A DNA stretch of 57,954 nucleotides. Origin: an uncultured Alphaproteobacteria bacterium (GTDB lineage Bacteria; Pseudomonadota; Alphaproteobacteria; HIMB59). Of this stretch, positions 9,150 through 18,825 are shown one piece after another. The notes below the pieces were generated by a model. That model saw only the letters and a program-made list of their open reading frames with translations, was not told where the DNA came from and made no database searches. Numbering within the stretch: position 1 is the stretch's first letter; every line of letters begins with the position of its first letter. The DNA is taken from contig CACKOX010000008.1 in the NCBI GenBank assembly GCA_902601865.1, positions 1 to 57,954 of the forward strand, read 5' to 3'. Made by a program: the position numbers and the translations under genes.

Positions 9150-10484
9150 TTATTTAGTCTTTAAGTATGTTTGCATAGAGTCGTCCATTGCCTCTAACCA
9201 TGTGGTGTGGTGTGATGGCCCAACTGTTCCTGTGACGGGTGAGGGAAAGGATTTATCTCTATAAGTCAGAATATTTTCCTCCTTGTGATCCTCCCATTCA
9301 TAAAAATTTTTGCGAATTAACTCAAAATCAATCTTGGGATAGTCAATAGATGAGCAAAGATCAACACAGTAATCTGTTTGAAAATCTATCATCTGATGGG
9401 CATCTTCTAATGCTTCCTCTTTACTAACCCAGTTATTAATATCCTTTTCCATTTCATCATTGGAAGGAAGCGAAATTTTATTCATGATGATATCTCTTAC
9501 ATACCAAGCTTGAGCGTCAAACATATTAAATGTATGAAATTGGTCCTGCATACCTAAATAAAACAAATTTGGATTATCTTGCCAAGCAACTCCTTTGTAA
9601 AGTTTTGGAGGGTATAATCTGTTATGAGTTTTTAATTTTAATTCTTCAGATAAAAAAGGAAAGTGATGAAGGTAACCAGTACACAAAATTAGAGCATCCA
9701 TCTCTTGAATAGTTCCATCTTTAAATATTGCCTTATTGCCTTCGATCCTATCCATATAATGAACTTCCTTCATTCCCTCTGGCCAATGAAATCCCATAGG
9801 ATTATTTCTATAACCAATGGTTACGGACTTAGCTCCATATTTATGACATTGTAAGGCAACATCCTCTGCAGAGTAACTACTACCCAACACTACAACGTTT
9901 TTATTTCGAAACTCTTCTGCATCTCTAAAATCATGTGAGTGCATTATTCTTCCAGGAAAAGAACTCATACCTTTATATTCAGGTATATAAGGAACTGAAA
10001 AGTGACCTGTAGCTACAACAACGTTATCAAAACTTTCAGTACTAATCTTATCTTCAACCTTATCCTTGTAAGAAACATTAAATACATCTCCATCACTGGT
10101 AACACTAGTGACAGTAGTATTAAACTTTACATTTTTTTTTAATTCTGATTTTTCTGCTCTACCAATTATATAATCTTTTAAAACTTCTCTTGGAGGGAAG
10201 GAGGGTATTGGCTTATTAAAATGCTCATCAAAAGAATAATCTGCAAACTCTAAGCACTCCTTTGGACCATTGGACCATAGATACCTGTACATACTATTAG
10301 GAATCGGATCACCAAATTCATCAGATCCTGTTCTCCAACTATAATTCCAAAGTCCACCCCAGTCTGACTGTTTATCAAATGCTACTACTTCCGGTATATC
10401 TTCACCTTTTTTTTTGGCTTGATATAAGGATCTAAGAAATGATAAACCACATGGACCGGTACCAATTAAAGCTACTTTTGTCAT
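9150..10484 (-). CDS. tmm: trimethylamine monooxygenase (flavin-containing)
   Basis: NADPH- and FAD-dependent monooxygenase of 444 aa that oxidises trimethylamine to TMAO. FAD site GTGPCG is at 8-13, the FMO signature FPGRIMHSHDF at 176-186, the NADPH site GSSYSAE at 201-207, and a C-T-G-Y-x-H-H-F-P-F segment follows. The stretches SMYRYLWSNGPKECLEFADY and NMFDAQAWY.RD are hallmarks of bacterial Tmm rather than other FMOs. A strong GGGGAG ribosome site precedes the ATG. It is divergent from mgdA, sharing a 174-base promoter region that contains an IclR-type palindrome. The product TMAO feeds the tdm reaction encoded nearby. Confidence 0.93.
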   Translation of the reverse strand: MTKVALIGTGPCGLSFLRSLYQAKKKGEDIPEVVAFDKQSDWGGLWNYSWRTGSDEFGDPIPNSMYRYLWSNGPKECLEFADYSFDEHFNKPIPSFPPREVLKDYIIGRAEKSELKKNVKFNTTVTSVTSDGDVFNVSYKDKVEDKISTESFDNVVVATGHFSVPYIPEYKGMSSFPGRIMHSHDFRDAEEFRNKNVVVLGSSYSAEDVALQCHKYGAKSVTIGYRNNPMGFHWPEGMKEVHYMDRIEGNKAIFKDGTIQEMDALILCTGYLHHFPFLSEELKLKTHNRLYPPKLYKGVAWQDNPNLFYLGMQDQFHTFNMFDAQAWYVRDIIMNKISLPSNDEMEKDINNWVSKEEALEDAHQMIDFQTDYCVDLCSSIDYPKIDFELIRKNFYEWEDHKEENILTYRDKSFPSPVTGTVGPSHHTTWLEAMDDSMQTYLKTK

Positions 10485-10585
10485 AATATTCTCCCCTGAA
10501 TAGCCAATATATTAAATATAATAAATAAATTTCCAATCCATTTTTTAGTCATTAAGGTAACAGAATAAAGGATAAATAAAATATT

Positions 10586-10602
10586 GTTTCATATTATGGA
10601 AC
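10586..10602. promoter_or_regulatory. putative IclR operator, tmm/mgdA intergenic
   Basis: GTTTCATATTATGGAAC: a GTTTCA / TGGAAC inverted repeat with a 5-base spacer, one mismatch away from the perfect repeats before iclR (18794) and before the second cassette (19617). It lies 57 bases before the mgdA start and 102 bases from the tmm start, so it could control either or both. Binding by the IclR protein is inferred. Confidence 0.6.
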
Positions 10603-10658
10603 GTCATTATTGAAGCAATTAATTTATATATATATTTTCGAATAGGTAAATTTGAATC

Positions 10659-11915
10659 ATGCAAAAATATTCTGTCTTCAGCTTAGTTAAAAACGCTTTC
10701 ACTAATCACCAAGATTGGGAAGTAGCCTGGAAAGACCCTGAACCTAAAAAAGAGTATGATGTAATTATCATAGGTGGCGGTGGTCACGGTCTAGCAACAG
10801 CATACTATCTCGCAAAAGAGCACGGCATAACTAATGTTGCTATTTTAGAGAAAGGCTGGATAGGTGGAGGGAATGTTGGAAGAAATACAACGATTCTTCG
10901 ATCGAATTACATGTTTGACTCAAATGCTCATTTTTATGAATTTGGAATGAAATTATGGGAAACGCTTAGTCAAGAACTGAATTATAATGTCATGTATTCA
11001 CCAAGAGGAATTATTAATCTAGCTCACTCTGATGCACAAATGAATGCTTATGCAAGAAGAGGGAATTCAATGAGGCTGAATGGTATTGACGCAATTCTAC
11101 TTGGTAGGGATGAAATTAAACAAATGATCCCATTTGCAGATTTTTCTGAAACTTGTCGTTTTCCAATACACGGTGGACTGATGCAACCTCGAGGGGGAAC
11201 AGCAAGACACGACGCTGTTGCTTGGGGTTATGCAAGACAAGCGGACTCAATGGGTGTTGATATAATTCAAAATTGTGAAGTCACAGGCTTTGATGTTAAT
11301 AACGGAAAAATTGAAGGCGTTCAAACATCAAGAGGAAGTATTAAAACAAAAAAAGTTGGACTATGTGTTGCAGGTAGTACAACTCTTCTTGCTGACATGT
11401 TAAATATGAGATTACCAATTGAAGCTCATGTTTTACAAGCTTGTGTCTCTGAACCAGTAAAACCATTACTACATCAAGTTGTAACTTTTGGAGCAGGACA
11501 CTTTTATTGCAGTCAGTCTGACAAAGGTGAAATGGTTATGGGAGGCGACCTAGACGGTTATAATAGTTACGCCCAAAGAGGTAATATGCCTATGATACAG
11601 CACGTTCTCACAGGCGGATTAGCAGTATTCCCAAACTTTAGTAGACTAAAAATGCTTAGAACTTGGGGTGGAATTATGGATATGTCTATGGATGGCTCTC
11701 CTATAATAGATAAAACGCATATAGATGGTGTTTATCTAAATTGTGGCTGGTGCTACGGAGGGTTCAAAGCAACTCCTTGTTCAGGGTGGGTTTTTGCTCA
11801 CACAATTGCCCAAGACAAGGTGCATGAATTAAATTCCGACTTCAATTTAGAACGTTTTCATACTGGTAAAATTATTGACGAAAAAGGTGTTGGCCCTAAG
11901 CCCTGGATCGGTTAA
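10659..11915 (+). CDS. mgdA: N-methylglutamate dehydrogenase subunit A (sarcosine oxidase beta-like)
   Basis: FAD flavoprotein subunit of 418 aa in the SoxB family. The nucleotide-binding GGGGHGLATAYYL starts near residue 39. GGTARHDAV holds a histidine at about 184, the position equivalent to the histidine that covalently binds FMN in heterotetrameric sarcosine oxidase beta. Together with MgdBCD it should oxidise N-methylglutamate to glutamate and formaldehyde in the cytoplasm. Sequence alone cannot separate MgdA from SoxB. The mgsABC genes directly downstream, and gmaS nearby, favour N-methylglutamate. It is the first gene of a seven-gene operon. Confidence 0.8.
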   Translation: MQKYSVFSLVKNAFTNHQDWEVAWKDPEPKKEYDVIIIGGGGHGLATAYYLAKEHGITNVAILEKGWIGGGNVGRNTTILRSNYMFDSNAHFYEFGMKLWETLSQELNYNVMYSPRGIINLAHSDAQMNAYARRGNSMRLNGIDAILLGRDEIKQMIPFADFSETCRFPIHGGLMQPRGGTARHDAVAWGYARQADSMGVDIIQNCEVTGFDVNNGKIEGVQTSRGSIKTKKVGLCVAGSTTLLADMLNMRLPIEAHVLQACVSEPVKPLLHQVVTFGAGHFYCSQSDKGEMVMGGDLDGYNSYAQRGNMPMIQHVLTGGLAVFPNFSRLKMLRTWGGIMDMSMDGSPIIDKTHIDGVYLNCGWCYGGFKATPCSGWVFAHTIAQDKVHELNSDFNLERFHTGKIIDEKGVGPKPWIG

Positions 11916-11918
11916 TTA

Positions 11919-12191
11919 ATGTTAGAAATAAAATGCCCCTATTGTGGCAAACGATCTCAAAATGAATTCTCTTATGGTGGTGACGCTACTGTCAAACGTC
12001 CTACGCTAGGTGAAGAAATCTCAACAGAAGATTGGGACAACTTTGTATATTTTAGAGACAACCCTAGAGGTAAACATACAGAACTATGGCATCATGTTTC
12101 TGGGTGTAGACAATGGTTCAAAGCTTCCAGAGACACTGCTACTCATGAAATTTTTGACACATGTAAAATGAACGAGGCTTTCAATGAGTAA
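11919..12191 (+). CDS. mgdB: N-methylglutamate dehydrogenase subunit B (sarcosine oxidase delta-like)
   Basis: Small zinc subunit of 90 aa. C6, C9, H59 and C63 sit at the positions known for the zinc ligands of sarcosine oxidase delta. It is structural within the heterotetramer. The start is three bases after mgdA and the end overlaps mgdC by eight bases, consistent with coupled translation of equal amounts of subunits. Confidence 0.85.
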   Translation: MLEIKCPYCGKRSQNEFSYGGDATVKRPTLGEEISTEDWDNFVYFRDNPRGKHTELWHHVSGCRQWFKASRDTATHEIFDTCKMNEAFNE

Positions 12192-15183
12192 TGCTTATAG
12201 AACAAAAAATTCAACTGGCTTAATAAATAAAAATAAAAAAATTAATTTCTCTTTTAATGGTCACACTTATCATGGATACGAAGGAGACACTCTTGCATCT
12301 GCTTTAATATCAAATGGTATCCATTTAATTGGAAGAAGTTTTAAATATCATCGACCTAGAGGTTTTTTAGGAGTTGGAGTAGAGGAACCAAACGCAATGG
12401 TTCAATTACATGAAGGTAATAAGTCAGAACCCAATATTATGGCAACTGAAGTAGAACTTGTTGAAGGTCTTAAAGCCAAAAGTCAAAATTGTTGGCCGTC
12501 AGTTCAATTTGATATAGGGGAAGTGAATAATTTGCTTAATCGTTTTTTCCCAGCAGGTTTTTATTACAAAACCTTCATGTGGCCAAAGAGTTTCTGGATG
12601 AAAATATATGAACCTTTTATTAGAAAAGCTGCAGGGATGGGAGTGGCTCCACTTCAACCAGATCCCGATAGATATGAACATAATTACGAACACTGTGATG
12701 TTCTTATTGTTGGTTCCGGCCCCTCTGGTTTAGCCAGTGCATTAGCAGCTGCAAAAAATGGTGCCAGGGTCATTCTTGCTGAAGATAAAGCTAACTTCGG
12801 AGGATCACTTCTTACAGATGAAGTTACAATTGGAAATATGTCAGGTAAAGAATGGGCGAACGATACTGTAGCTCAATTAAAAAGCTTACCTAATGTAATA
12901 ATGAAAAAAAGATCTCAGGTTTTTGGATACTATGATCATAATATGACTGTAATGATCGAAAGGGTTAGCGATCACCAAGAAAATCCATCTAAATATACCC
13001 CAAGACAAAGATTACATTATATTAGAGCAGGTGAGGTAATCGTATCAACGGGCTCTATAGAAAGACCAATTTCTTTTGGTAATAACGACAGACCTGGGAT
13101 TTTGTTAGCTTCTGCAGCCAAAGAATATATGAAAGTTTACGAAACGTTGGTTGGTAAAAAACCTATTATTTTTACGAACAATGATACTGCTTATTCAACT
13201 GCCCTAGAATTTTTAAAAAACGACATTGTCCCAGTAATATTAGATACTAGAAATAATTCCAACGGCGAGTTGGTTAAGGAAGTTAAACAAAAAGGAATTA
13301 ATATAAGATTTAACTCTGGTATTGCTGATACAAAAGGTCATTTAAAAATTAAATCTGCGGTCATTGGTGAATTAGATAAAGACAAAGAAAACTTCACTAG
13401 CTTGGAGAGTATAGACTGTGATTGTATTTGTATGTCTGGTGGTTGGACTCCAACAGTCCATTTATCATCTCAAGCTGGGAATAAATTAAAATTTAATGAA
13501 GAAATAGATGCTTTTGTTCCTGACAAAAAAAGACAAAGAGAAAGTGCAGTGGGAGCAGCTAATGGATCATTTACACTAAACCAATCTTTAGCTGAAGGTT
13601 TTCAAGTTGGATTTGATCTATCAAATAAGTTTACAGATAATAACATTGAAACTAACACACCAAATTCAAAAGAACCAAAATACGAAAAACATGAAAGATT
13701 ATGGTGTATGCCTTTACCACAGGGTAAAAAACCAAAACGTTTCATCGATTTTCAAAATGATGTTGCTGTGTCCGATGTTGAATTAGCTATCAGAGAAGGC
13801 TTTAGATCTATTGAACACGTCAAAAGATATACAACTTTAGGAATGGCTGGAGATCAAGGTAAAACCAGTAATCTTAACGGTCTTCAGTATGTCTCAAATA
13901 TTGAAAAGAAAATTGTCCCTGAGGTTGGTCATACAACATTTCGACCACCCTACACTCCAGTAACTATTGGAGCAATTGTAGGCAGAGAAGTTGGCAACCA
14001 TTACTTACCAACTAGGAAATCTCCAATTCATAATTGGCATGAAGAAAATAATGCTGTTTTTGTTGCAGCAGGGTTATGGCAAAGACCTAGATATTATCCT
14101 AAAGAGTCAGAGAACATGAATGATGCAGTTAATAGGGAAGCTGCAAATGTAAGAAAAAATGTTGGAATATGTGATGTAACAACTCTTGGAAAAATAGATA
14201 TCAAAGGCCCAGATGCTCCTGAGTTTTTAAACAGAGTTTACACAAATGCTTGGTTAAAATTACCTGTAGGTAAAGCTAGATACGGTGTGATGCTTAGAGA
14301 AGACGGCATGGTTTTTGATGATGGAACTACTTCAAGACTATCAGAAAATCATTTTCATATGACGACTACCACAGCACAAGCAGCGAATGTTCTCTCTCAC
14401 TTAGAATATTATCTCCAAGTGGTCTGGCCTGAATTAGATGTTAATGTTTTATCAACAACTGAGCAGTGGTCAGGTATCGCTGTTGCGGGACCAAAGTCCA
14501 GAGAACTGTTATCAAAATTATTTCCCAATATAGATTTATCTAATGAAGGATTGCCTTTTATGGGATTAGTTGACACCAACATTGATGGTATTTTTACTAG
14601 AATCTATCGAATATCTTTCTCCGGAGAGTTAGCTTATGAAGTAAACGTTGAGTCTAATTTTGGTCTTCATATGTGGAAGAAGATTATGGATGAGGGTAAA
14701 GCTTTTAATATAGAGCCTTATGGTACAGAAGCACTGTCCACACTTAGAATTGAAATGGGTCACGTTGCTGGTGCTGAGTTAGATGGAAGAGCAGTTCCTT
14801 TTGACGTGGGTTTAAATGGAATGGTAAGTAAGAAAAAAGATTTCATTGGTAAAAGGTCTCTATCTAAAGAAGCGTTCACATCAGAAGACAGACAAACTAT
14901 TGTTGGATTAGTTCCACTTGATAAAAGAACTAAAATTCCTGAAGGTTCTCATATCGTTGAAAATGATAAAGTAGCGTCTCCTGTACCAAAACTTGGTCAT
15001 GTATCCTCATCTTGTTGGAGTGTGGAATATAATAACCCATTTTCTATAGCAATAATAAAAGATGGAAAAAATAAAATAGGAAAAAATCTTTTTGCTGTAT
15101 CCCCTTTAAAAGATATTTCAATTCCAGTTGAGGTTGTTTCTTCTCATTACGTTGATCCAGATGGCGAGAGAGTTAGATCTTAA
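12184..15183 (+). CDS. mgdC: N-methylglutamate dehydrogenase subunit C (sarcosine oxidase alpha-like)
   Basis: The large subunit, 999 aa, about the family's length. Order of parts: a ferredoxin-like N-terminal region (about 20-100, with FSFNGHTYHGYEGDTLASAL), a pyridine-nucleotide/FAD fold starting GSGPSGLASALAAA near 178, a SoxA-type linker, and a C-terminal GcvT module (about 610-995) that passes the methylene group to tetrahydrofolate. The GcvT part contains KGPDAPEFLNRVYTN and YRISFSGELAYEV. In the complex, the alpha subunit channels formaldehyde to folate, so methyl carbon from methylamine can enter the C1 pool directly. SoxA of a sarcosine oxidase is the alternative reading. Confidence 0.82.
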   Translation: MSNAYRTKNSTGLINKNKKINFSFNGHTYHGYEGDTLASALISNGIHLIGRSFKYHRPRGFLGVGVEEPNAMVQLHEGNKSEPNIMATEVELVEGLKAKSQNCWPSVQFDIGEVNNLLNRFFPAGFYYKTFMWPKSFWMKIYEPFIRKAAGMGVAPLQPDPDRYEHNYEHCDVLIVGSGPSGLASALAAAKNGARVILAEDKANFGGSLLTDEVTIGNMSGKEWANDTVAQLKSLPNVIMKKRSQVFGYYDHNMTVMIERVSDHQENPSKYTPRQRLHYIRAGEVIVSTGSIERPISFGNNDRPGILLASAAKEYMKVYETLVGKKPIIFTNNDTAYSTALEFLKNDIVPVILDTRNNSNGELVKEVKQKGINIRFNSGIADTKGHLKIKSAVIGELDKDKENFTSLESIDCDCICMSGGWTPTVHLSSQAGNKLKFNEEIDAFVPDKKRQRESAVGAANGSFTLNQSLAEGFQVGFDLSNKFTDNNIETNTPNSKEPKYEKHERLWCMPLPQGKKPKRFIDFQNDVAVSDVELAIREGFRSIEHVKRYTTLGMAGDQGKTSNLNGLQYVSNIEKKIVPEVGHTTFRPPYTPVTIGAIVGREVGNHYLPTRKSPIHNWHEENNAVFVAAGLWQRPRYYPKESENMNDAVNREAANVRKNVGICDVTTLGKIDIKGPDAPEFLNRVYTNAWLKLPVGKARYGVMLREDGMVFDDGTTSRLSENHFHMTTTTAQAANVLSHLEYYLQVVWPELDVNVLSTTEQWSGIAVAGPKSRELLSKLFPNIDLSNEGLPFMGLVDTNIDGIFTRIYRISFSGELAYEVNVESNFGLHMWKKIMDEGKAFNIEPYGTEALSTLRIEMGHVAGAELDGRAVPFDVGLNGMVSKKKDFIGKRSLSKEAFTSEDRQTIVGLVPLDKRTKIPEGSHIVENDKVASPVPKLGHVSSSCWSVEYNNPFSIAIIKDGKNKIGKNLFAVSPLKDISIPVEVVSSHYVDPDGERVRS

Positions 15184-15184
15184 T

Positions 15185-15781
15185 ATGCCTGTTATTGAGA
15201 ATATTTCACCTCTTCACTTTGATCATAAACTTGGTTTTTATGGAGACTATGAAAATAAAGATGACATACTTAAATTAACTGAAGTAAAAGAATTATCTAT
15301 TTTTCAAATTGCTAAATTTAAAAAAAGTAGCGTTGATATAAATCAAATAATTTTTAATAATTTAAAATTACCAACTAAAAGCTTAACAGTTACTTCAGAT
15401 AATATTGCTAGGATTTTATGGCTAGGTCCTGATACATGGTTGATAGTATCTAGAGATAAAAAACTCATTGAGGATATTCATAATATTTTTAATGAAAATG
15501 ATTTTGCTGTTACTGACATCTCTCAATCAAGAGCAGTCATTGAAATCAGTGGCTCAAAGTCAAAGGACGTATTAAAGAAAGGTTCACCGTTAAACTTCAA
15601 CAACGATATGTTTAAACCGAATAATTGTGCTAACACAACTTATAATGGAATTAATATTATTATTGATTTTATTAGTGAAAAACCAGACTGCTTTAATCTT
15701 TTTGCCCTCAGAAGTTTTGGAGGCTCTTTTTATCATAGTATAACTGACTCATGTTTAGAGTATGGTTATGAAGCCATATAA
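15185..15781 (+). CDS. mgdD: N-methylglutamate dehydrogenase subunit D (sarcosine oxidase gamma-like)
   Basis: 198 aa when started at the ATG at 15185 (MPVIENISPLHF), one base after the mgdC stop. A longer frame from 15128 would run inside mgdC and adds a hydrophobic tail not expected for the family. SoxG-type features are the WLGPDTWLIVS segment near residue 80 and DISQSRAVIEISG near 112, a GcvT-like fold without catalytic parts. It completes the heterotetramer. This is the most variable subunit of the family, so the call leans on operon position as well as sequence. Confidence 0.75.
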   Translation: MPVIENISPLHFDHKLGFYGDYENKDDILKLTEVKELSIFQIAKFKKSSVDINQIIFNNLKLPTKSLTVTSDNIARILWLGPDTWLIVSRDKKLIEDIHNIFNENDFAVTDISQSRAVIEISGSKSKDVLKKGSPLNFNNDMFKPNNCANTTYNGINIIIDFISEKPDCFNLFALRSFGGSFYHSITDSCLEYGYEAI

Positions 15782-15786
15782 CAAAG

Positions 15787-16668
15787 ATGTGTGGAATAGT
15801 CGGTCTTTACCTAAAGAATAAAAAATACAACAAAGATCTTGGTAAATTTTTAACCGGAATGATGAATAATATGTCTACTCGAGGACCTGACAGTGCAGGT
15901 TTTGCAATCTACTCAACTGAAAGAAAAAAGAAATACAAATATTCTATTTGCTATAACAAAAACAATATTAAAGAAATTAAAAAAAATCTTAGTAAAGAAA
16001 TTAAAGATGCAAAAATAAAAATAATATCTGATCATTTTGTCTTAGAGACATTATTAAAACCTGTAAAAGTAATAAGTATTATCAAGAGTTATAATAATTT
16101 AAATTTAGTTGGCTATGGAAGTTCAATAGAAATATTTAAACAGGTTGGAAATCCAAGAGATGTTGTAAATAATTTTTCACTTAAAAATTTTTCTGGCACT
16201 CATGCTATTGGGCATACAAGAATGGCTACAGAAAGTGCAATTACAACAGATGGATCACATCCTTATTCAACAGGAGAGGATGAGTGCCTAGTTCACAACG
16301 GCTCACTGTCAAATCATAACAATTTAAGAAGAACACTAAAAAAAAAGGGAATAGAAATTAAATCTCAAAACGACACAGAGGTAGCTGCTGGTTATATTTC
16401 AAATGGTTTATCAAATAAGAAATCTTTAAAAGAGACATTAATTGATGGATTAAAAGACTTAGATGGTTTTTACACTTTTATTTCTGGTACCAAAAATGGT
16501 TTAGCAATAGTAAGAGATGAAATTGCTTGTAAGCCTGCTGTTGTGGCAGAAACAAAGGATTACGTTGCTATAGCTTCAGAGTTTCAAGCCATGGCTCATT
16601 TACCTAATGTTAATAAAGCAAAAATTTTTGAACCTGAACCTGGTTTAGTATATAGCTGGGGAAAATGA
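15787..16668 (+). CDS. mgsA: N-methylglutamate synthase subunit A (class II glutamine amidotransferase)
   Basis: 293 aa, beginning MCGIVG, so the N-terminal nucleophile cysteine is exposed once Met is removed. Other class II amidotransferase marks are STRGPDSAGFAIY near 35, GTHAIGHTRMATES near 137, and HNGSLSNHNN. It corresponds to the GATase part of glutamate synthase (GlxB/MgsA type), here a separate subunit. In the N-methylglutamate pathway it is expected to release methylamine from gamma-glutamylmethylamide for addition to 2-oxoglutarate by MgsC. A paralogue lies at 22550 (second cassette). It overlaps mgsB by four bases. Confidence 0.8.
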   Translation: MCGIVGLYLKNKKYNKDLGKFLTGMMNNMSTRGPDSAGFAIYSTERKKKYKYSICYNKNNIKEIKKNLSKEIKDAKIKIISDHFVLETLLKPVKVISIIKSYNNLNLVGYGSSIEIFKQVGNPRDVVNNFSLKNFSGTHAIGHTRMATESAITTDGSHPYSTGEDECLVHNGSLSNHNNLRRTLKKKGIEIKSQNDTEVAAGYISNGLSNKKSLKETLIDGLKDLDGFYTFISGTKNGLAIVRDEIACKPAVVAETKDYVAIASEFQAMAHLPNVNKAKIFEPEPGLVYSWGK

Positions 16669-17351
16669 TTAAATTAAATCTTAAAAAAGACTCTTTGAGA
16701 AAAGTTAACGAGTTACTTCAAAATCTTGACCAAAAATCAAATGATAGAAGTTTCAAAATAATCAATCCAGATGGTAATCACGCTATTTGTGCAGGTTTAA
16801 AAGATGAAATGGATGTAACCATTGAAGGTCATGTTGGTTATTACTGTGCAGGGATGAATATGAAAGCCGATGTGACAGTTAACGGTAATGTAGGAACAGG
16901 CGTAGCTGAGAATATGATGTCGGGATCTGTCCACGTAAAAGGTAATGCTTCTCAGTCGGCTGGTGCTACTGCCCATGGCGGAACATTAATTGTTGATGGA
17001 GATACAAGCTCTCGTTGTGGAATTTCTATGAAGGGTATAGATATTATTGTAAAAGGATCAGTTGGTCATATGTCTGCATTTATGGCACAGTCAGGGAACT
17101 TAGTAATTTGTGGAGATGCTGGTGATGCGTTAGGCGATAGTATTTATGAAGCAAAAATTTTTATTAAAGGAGAACCTAAATCCTTAGGAGCTGATTGTGA
17201 AAAAAAAAATATGAATAAAAAAGATCAAGACCTTCTAAAATCTCTATTGAAAAAAGCAAGTATTGATGAAAATCAATTAACACATTTTAAAATGTATGGC
17301 TCAGCAAGAAAGCTTTATAATTTTAATATAGATAATGTATCGGAGTATTAA
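16665..17351 (+). CDS. mgsB: N-methylglutamate synthase subunit B (glutamate synthase GXGXG domain)
   Basis: 228 aa with the right-handed beta-helix typical of the C-terminal GXGXG domain of glutamate synthase. Its glycine-rich turns recur about every 20 residues, for example VEGHVGYYCAGMNMKADV-like, ENMMSGSVHVKGN and SQSGNLVICGDAGDALGDS. It is a structural subunit between the amidotransferase and the FMN subunit. It overlaps both neighbours by one to four bases. The paralogue is at 23479. Confidence 0.8.
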   Translation: MIKLNLKKDSLRKVNELLQNLDQKSNDRSFKIINPDGNHAICAGLKDEMDVTIEGHVGYYCAGMNMKADVTVNGNVGTGVAENMMSGSVHVKGNASQSAGATAHGGTLIVDGDTSSRCGISMKGIDIIVKGSVGHMSAFMAQSGNLVICGDAGDALGDSIYEAKIFIKGEPKSLGADCEKKNMNKKDQDLLKSLLKKASIDENQLTHFKMYGSARKLYNFNIDNVSEY

Positions 17352-18673
17352 TGTCTGAAAAATTTAAAACCGTTCCCAGAAAATCATGGACCTTTGATGA
17401 TTACACGAACTCAGAAATAAGAAGAGCAGCAGAAACTGGAATTTATGACATACGAGGAGGTGGTTCCAAAAAAAGACTACCTCATTTTGATGATTTATTA
17501 TTTTTAGGAGCGTCTATGTCTAGATACCCACTCGAGGGTTATAGAGAGAAATGTTCAACAAACGTTACTCTAGGGACTAGACATGCAAAAAAACCATTAG
17601 AGCTTGATATCCCTATAACGATCGCAGGTATGAGCTTTGGAGCTTTATCTGGTCCTGCAAAAGAAGCACTTGGTAGAGGCGCTAGTATTTCAGGTACCTC
17701 AACTACGACAGGTGATGGGGGGATGACCCCAGAAGAAAGAGGACAATCTAAACATTTAGTCTACCAATTACTTCCATCAAGATATGGAATGAATCCAGAA
17801 GATTTAAGAAAAGCAGATGCTATAGAGGTAGTGATTGGACAAGGTGCAAAACCTGGTGGTGGAGGAATGTTACTTGGTCAAAAAATTAGTGATCGGGTTG
17901 CTGAAATGCGTACTCTTCCAAAGGGAATTGATCAAAGATCCGCATGCCGTCACCCAGATTGGACAGGCCCTGATGATTTAGAAATTAAAATTCTTGAGAT
18001 AAGAGAAATTACTGGTTGGAAGGTTCCTATTTTTGTTAAACTTGCAGGAGCTAGACCATACTATGATACAGCACTTGCTGTAAAAGCTGGAGCAGATGTT
18101 GTTGTTCTAGATGGAATGCAGGGTGGAACTGCTGCAACACAAGAAGTTTTCATTGAAAATGTTGGTCAACCCACTTTAGCATGTATTAGGCCTGCTGTTG
18201 ATGCACTTTTAGATTTAGATATGCATAGAAAAGTTCAGTTAATAGTATCAGGTGGCATTAGAAATGGCGCAGATGTTGCGAAGGCTATGGCCCTAGGCGC
18301 TGATGCTGTTTCAATTGGTTCATCTGCTTTAATAGCACTTGGAGATAATGATCCAAAATGGGAGAGTGACTACAAAAAATTAGGTACAACTGCTGGTGCT
18401 TATGATGACTGGCACGAAGGAAAAGACCCTTCTGGAATTAATACCCAAGATCCTAAATTAATGAAAAGATTAGACCCTGTTAAAGCGGGTAAACGCCTAT
18501 CAAATTATTTGAAGGTAATGACACTAGAAGCCCAAACAATTGCAAGAGCTTGTGGTAAAAACAGCTTACATAATTTAGAACCAGAAGACTTGTGTGCTCT
18601 AACTGTCGAGGCTGCCGCAATGGCTAGAGTGCCATTAGCTGGTACCGGATGGATCCCAGGATCAAATTTTTAA
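17351..18673 (+). CDS. mgsC: N-methylglutamate synthase subunit C (FMN synthase domain, no Fe-S cysteines)
   Basis: 440 aa, the FMN-binding TIM-barrel domain of glutamate synthase. Typical runs are GMSFGALSGPAKEAL near 95, TGDGGMTPEER near 122, GQGAKPGGGGMLLGQK near 160, and IVSGGIRNGADVAKAMALGA near 298. The loop that carries the [3Fe-4S] cysteines in glutamate synthases reads DDWHEGKDPSGINTQDP here, without cysteines, while the paralogue at 24315 keeps C-x2-C-x4-C. It should reduce the imine of 2-oxoglutarate and methylamine to N-methylglutamate, presumably with an electron donor that does not need the cluster. It is the last gene of the operon. Confidence 0.82.
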   Translation: MSEKFKTVPRKSWTFDDYTNSEIRRAAETGIYDIRGGGSKKRLPHFDDLLFLGASMSRYPLEGYREKCSTNVTLGTRHAKKPLELDIPITIAGMSFGALSGPAKEALGRGASISGTSTTTGDGGMTPEERGQSKHLVYQLLPSRYGMNPEDLRKADAIEVVIGQGAKPGGGGMLLGQKISDRVAEMRTLPKGIDQRSACRHPDWTGPDDLEIKILEIREITGWKVPIFVKLAGARPYYDTALAVKAGADVVVLDGMQGGTAATQEVFIENVGQPTLACIRPAVDALLDLDMHRKVQLIVSGGIRNGADVAKAMALGADAVSIGSSALIALGDNDPKWESDYKKLGTTAGAYDDWHEGKDPSGINTQDPKLMKRLDPVKAGKRLSNYLKVMTLEAQTIARACGKNSLHNLEPEDLCALTVEAAAMARVPLAGTGWIPGSNF

Positions 18674-18793
18674 ATAATTTACTTATTCAAAAAAATGCAC
18701 AACATGCAGATTTTATATACCTAGCCATAGAAAAAATAACTACCAAATAGAGAAAATTATGTTGTGATAATGTAACAGTAGTGTTATTTTATT

Positions 18794-18810
18794 GTTTCAT
18801 AATTTGAAAC
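18794..18810. promoter_or_regulatory. putative IclR operator before iclR
   Basis: GTTTCATAATTTGAAAC is a perfect inverted repeat with a 5-base spacer; with two flanking bases each side the arms reach 8 bp. It ends just before the AAGGAG ribosome site of the regulator gene, a place where a bound protein would block transcription. The same 17-mer recurs at 19617. It suggests autoregulation. Confidence 0.7.
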
Positions 18811-18825
18811 AAGGAGAAACTTTAA

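Noticed and set aside
15128-15184. Longer start of the gamma subunit (mgdD) inside mgdC
   Set aside because: It adds residues not typical of the family, and an ATG just after the mgdC stop gives a normal length.
10659-15781. Sarcosine oxidase soxBDAG as the reading for the four-subunit enzyme
   Set aside because: The families cannot be split by eye, but the directly following mgsABC and nearby gmaS fit N-methylglutamate dehydrogenase better. Kept as the alternative in the entries.
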